Part shown: positions 5,420 to 7,236 of the stretch, piece by piece
Layout: every line of letters begins with the position of its first letter
Position numbering within the stretch: position 1 is the stretch's first letter
Source: an uncultured Eubacteriales bacterium
GTDB taxonomy: Bacteria; Bacillota; Clostridia; Oscillospirales; Oscillospiraceae
Direction: 5' to 3'
Assembly: GCA_900544975.1 (NCBI GenBank)
Contig: UQXI01000067.1
Coordinates: 1 to 7,236 of the forward strand
Length of the DNA: 7,236 bases
The notes under the pieces: generated by a model
Told to the model about the DNA's origin: nothing
What the model saw: the letters and a program-made list of their open reading frames with translations, nothing else
Database searches by the model: none
Program-made: the position numbers and the translations under genes

Positions 5420-5881
5420 TTGGACCACACAGGCATTAAAATCATGGCCAAAAACCGGCAGGTCTATCACGACTATTTTGTCGAAGAAGAATACGAGGCT
5501 GGGATTGAGCTCTTCGGAACCGAAGTCAAATCCATCCGCGCCGGTACACTGAACCTGAAGGATTCCTGGTGTGGCATCAAAGACGGCGAGCTGTTCGTCA
5601 ACCAGATGCACATCTCCCCTTATGAAAAGGGCAACATCTTTAATAAGGATCCCCGCCGTCCTCGCCGACTGCTGATGCACAAGCGGGAGATCTCCCGGCT
5701 GTATGGCAAAGTGAAGCAGGACGGCTATGCCCTCATCCCCATCTCTGTTTATTTCAAACATGCCCGGGTTAAGGTCTCCATCGGCCTGTGCAAGGGCAAA
5801 AAGCTCTATGACAAGCGCCAGGACGCCGCAGTCAAAGATGCCAAGCGGCAAATGGACCGCGCCATGAAAGAGAGGTACTGA
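5420..5881 (+). CDS. smpB: SsrA-binding protein SmpB
   Basis: This RNA-binding protein of 153 residues brings tmRNA to stalled ribosomes and takes part in trans-translation. Family hallmarks run in order: KNRQVYHDYFVEEEYEAGIE (11-30), LFGTEVKSIRAGTLNLKDSW (31-50), VNQMHISPYEKGNIFNKDP (60-78), RRLLMHKREISRL (82-94), then GKKLYDKR (126-133) and a basic helical tail ending in MKERY. The likely start is TTG at 5420, with AAGGAGG (5404-5410) 9 bases upstream. The first residues DHTGIKIMAKNRQ then align with the usual GIKxIAxNRK beginning. The in-frame ATG at 5444 has no ribosome binding site and would cut off this block. The cyclophilin gene begins 4 bases after the stop. ssrA, encoding its RNA partner, lies 1.3 kb downstream in the same direction. 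Confidence 0.97.
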   Translation: MDHTGIKIMAKNRQVYHDYFVEEEYEAGIELFGTEVKSIRAGTLNLKDSWCGIKDGELFVNQMHISPYEKGNIFNKDPRRPRRLLMHKREISRLYGKVKQDGYALIPISVYFKHARVKVSIGLCKGKKLYDKRQDAAVKDAKRQMDRAMKERY

Positions 5882-5885
5882 TCTC

Positions 5886-6422
5886 ATGAACCCAGTCGTT
5901 ACCATAGAAATGGCCAATGGCGGTGTCATCACCGCTGAGCTCTATCCCCAGCAGGCGCCTCAGTCCGTCTCCAATTTCATCTCCCTGATTCAAAAGGGCT
6001 TCTACGACGGTCTGATTTTCCACCGGGTCATTCCCGGCTTCATGATCCAAGGCGGTTGCCCCGACGGCACTGGTATGGGCGGTCCCGGTTACTGCATCAA
6101 GGGTGAATTCCTGTTTAACGGGGTGGACAATCCCCTGAAGCACAAGCGGGGCGTACTGTCCATGGCTCGGGCCCAATCTCCCAACTCTGCCGGTAGTCAG
6201 TTTTTCATCATGCATGCCGATGCCAAGCACCTGGATGGCCAGTATGCCGCCTTCGGCAAAGTCACAGCAGGTATGGACGTGGTGGACCAGATCGCCGCCG
6301 GAAAGACAGACGCAAATGACCGCCCCCTGGAGGAGCAAAAGATCCGCCGCATGACCGTAGATACCCAGGGCGAAACGTATCCCGAGCCCAACAAGCTGCC
6401 GGATCCCTATGGCCGTTCCTAA
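5886..6422 (+). CDS. ppiB: Cytoplasmic cyclophilin-type peptidyl-prolyl cis-trans isomerase
   Basis: This 178-residue enzyme catalyses cis-trans isomerisation of peptide bonds before proline and assists protein folding. The core FHRVIPGFMIQGG (45-57) supplies the catalytic Arg47, Phe52 and Gln55. SAGSQFFI (101-108) supplies Gln105 and Phe107, and HLDGQYAAFGKV (115-126) completes the pocket. The tryptophan that binds cyclosporin in human cyclophilin A is His115 here, as in many bacterial forms, which predicts weak cyclosporin sensitivity. There is no signal peptide or lipobox, so it acts in the cytoplasm. The C-terminal tail (YPEPNKLPDPYGRS) is Pro-rich. ATG 5886 follows the smpB stop by 4 bases, with AGAGAGG about 10 bases upstream inside smpB. 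Its 3' end overlaps the next gene by 14 bases, so the three genes look cotranscribed and probably translationally coupled. Confidence 0.95.
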   Translation: MNPVVTIEMANGGVITAELYPQQAPQSVSNFISLIQKGFYDGLIFHRVIPGFMIQGGCPDGTGMGGPGYCIKGEFLFNGVDNPLKHKRGVLSMARAQSPNSAGSQFFIMHADAKHLDGQYAAFGKVTAGMDVVDQIAAGKTDANDRPLEEQKIRRMTVDTQGETYPEPNKLPDPYGRS

Positions 6423-7113
6423 TTCCCGCCCCATTTTAATTGGTACCACCAATCCCAGCAAATTTCAGAGCCTGTCCCAGCGGTTTGCTCCGTTTTCCGG
6501 TGTCGTTTGCAAGAACCCCGCCAATTTGGGGCTGCATCTGGATGTACCGGAGACCGGCAACACCATGGCAGAGAATGCCCAGCTCAAAGCAAGCGCCTTT
6601 CACCAACACACCGGTCTGGCCGTGCTCAGTGCCGATTCTGGTCTGTTTTTTCAGGAATTTCCCATGGACGATCCCCGGCAACCCGGCCCCTACATTCGCC
6701 GGGTGGGTGGAAAATCTCTGACCGACGAGGAAATGCTCCTGTATTATGGTGGCTTGGCCCGGGAGTTTGGACCACTTCATGCCTGCTATTGCACTGCCTT
6801 TGCTGCTGTGGATGAGGCAGGACGGAACGCTGTCTTCTTTGAGGACCGGCCCGGAGACGAAGATTTTTTTCATGCCTTCGGTTTCCTGTTGTGCCACCAA
6901 CCCCATGAAAAGCGAAACCCAGGCTGGCCCCTGGACAGTCTGAGTATGGATCCATATTTCAACCGGTATTGGTTTGATGTGGACGATTCCGAATACGAAA
7001 CTCCAGAGCTGGCGCCTGTACGTCAGTTACAGGCCCACTTCCAAGGGCGGGTAGCCAACTTTCTGGAACAGTTCTTCCGGCTGCAGCGTAAGCAGCCATC
7101 TGAAAGCGATTAA
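6409..7113 (+). CDS. Divergent Ham1/RdgB-like nucleoside triphosphate pyrophosphatase
   Basis: This 234-residue protein resembles the Ham1/RdgB family, which hydrolyses inosine and xanthosine triphosphates to monophosphates and so keeps damaged purines out of DNA. The N-terminal half matches well: ILIGTTNPSKF (9-19, with Asn15 and Lys18), PETGNTMAENAQLKA (47-61, with Glu55), and SADSGLFF (74-81, with Asp76). PGPYIRRVGG then stands where PGxYSARYAG is usual. The C-terminal half is atypical. The usual FGYDPIF is LSMDPYF (178-184), and the SHRGRA motif appears as AHFQGRV (209-215). The 142-178 segment is also longer and richer in Phe and His than usual. Length exceeds the common 195-205. Substrate may therefore differ from that of true RdgB. 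ATG 6409 lies inside the cyclophilin gene with no clear ribosome binding site, so translation is probably coupled. ssrA begins 57 bases after the stop. Confidence 0.8.
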   Translation: MAVPNSRPILIGTTNPSKFQSLSQRFAPFSGVVCKNPANLGLHLDVPETGNTMAENAQLKASAFHQHTGLAVLSADSGLFFQEFPMDDPRQPGPYIRRVGGKSLTDEEMLLYYGGLAREFGPLHACYCTAFAAVDEAGRNAVFFEDRPGDEDFFHAFGFLLCHQPHEKRNPGWPLDSLSMDPYFNRYWFDVDDSEYETPELAPVRQLQAHFQGRVANFLEQFFRLQRKQPSESD

Positions 7114-7115
7114 GA

Positions 7116-7137
7116 GATGGGGGCTTCTCCCCCCATC
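7116..7137 (+). terminator. GC hairpin between the Ham1-like gene and ssrA (weak terminator or processing element)
   Basis: GATGGGGG (7116-7123) pairs perfectly with CCCCCATC (7130-7137) across the loop CTTCTC. It begins 2 bases after the upstream stop codon, but no T tract follows, only C/T-rich sequence. It may be an inefficient terminator or a hairpin in a precursor transcript that reads on into ssrA. Confidence 0.4.
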
Positions 7138-7170
7138 CCTTCCAGCTTCTTCCCCGACCCCTTCTGATAT

Positions 7171-7236
7171 GGGGGCGTACTGGTTTCGACGGGGGTAGTG
7201 AGGCTGGAATAGCGGGCCGTGGCGCCTGGCCACGAT
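7171..7236 (+). ncRNA. ssrA: 5' end of transfer-messenger RNA (tmRNA), truncated by the window edge
   Basis: GGGGGCGTACTGGTTTCGAC (7171-7190) followed by GGGGGTAGTGAGG is the recognisable 5' part of a clostridial tmRNA: the acceptor-stem strand GGGGGCG and the start of the tRNA-like domain. Next, CGTGGC (7218-7223) and GCCACG (7229-7234) form a perfect 6-pair hairpin in the area leading to the first pseudoknot. The tag reading frame, the other pseudoknots and the 3' end lie beyond the window. tmRNA with SmpB frees ribosomes stalled on broken messages and tags the product for degradation. No -35/-10 pair is visible in the 57 bases before it. The start is set by the conserved 5' end and may be made by RNase P processing. 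Confidence 0.92.

Overview
The window reads as chromosomal DNA of a fairly GC-rich member of the Clostridia, most likely an Oscillospiraceae/Ruminococcaceae-type gut anaerobe. This assignment is inference from four things: AGGAGG-type ribosome binding sites, TTGACA/TATAAT promoters, a clostridial-style long DinB with a QxxLF clamp motif, and an NADP-dependent secondary alcohol dehydrogenase of the Clostridium beijerinckii/Thermoanaerobacter type. I see no insertion sequence, integrase, CRISPR array, tRNA or rRNA.

Left part, minus strand (1-2970). The window opens inside a large secreted protein whose first 478 residues are present. It has a signal peptide, the N-terminal domain typical of Firmicute RHS/DNRLRE giant surface proteins, and a long acidic Thr/Glu/Pro linker inserted in that domain. 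Its promoter (1537-1565) and the terminator of the upstream gene (1626-1672) fill the gap before dinB, the Y-family translesion DNA polymerase IV.

Middle (2971-5342). A compact divergent control region separates dinB from a zinc alcohol dehydrogenase gene on the plus strand. That gene has a perfect sigma-A promoter and several inverted repeats around its transcription start, and it ends in a strong hairpin. Next comes an 88-residue minus-strand gene of unknown function whose promoter carries a LexA-like box. Back-to-back with it is the promoter of a plus-strand HAD-family phosphatase.

Right part, plus strand (5342-7236). This is a trans-translation cluster: smpB (TTG start), a cytoplasmic cyclophilin 4 bases downstream, a divergent Ham1/RdgB-like nucleotide pyrophosphatase overlapping the cyclophilin gene by 14 bases, and then the 5' end of ssrA (tmRNA), which runs off the right edge. 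SmpB and tmRNA act together to rescue stalled ribosomes, so the two partners bracket two housekeeping-type genes with no convincing promoter between them.

No completely new multi-gene system stands out. The most unusual points are the linker-interrupted RHS N-terminal domain, the possible SOS control of the 88-residue gene, the palindromes in the alcohol dehydrogenase leader, and the divergent Ham1-like protein placed between smpB and ssrA.
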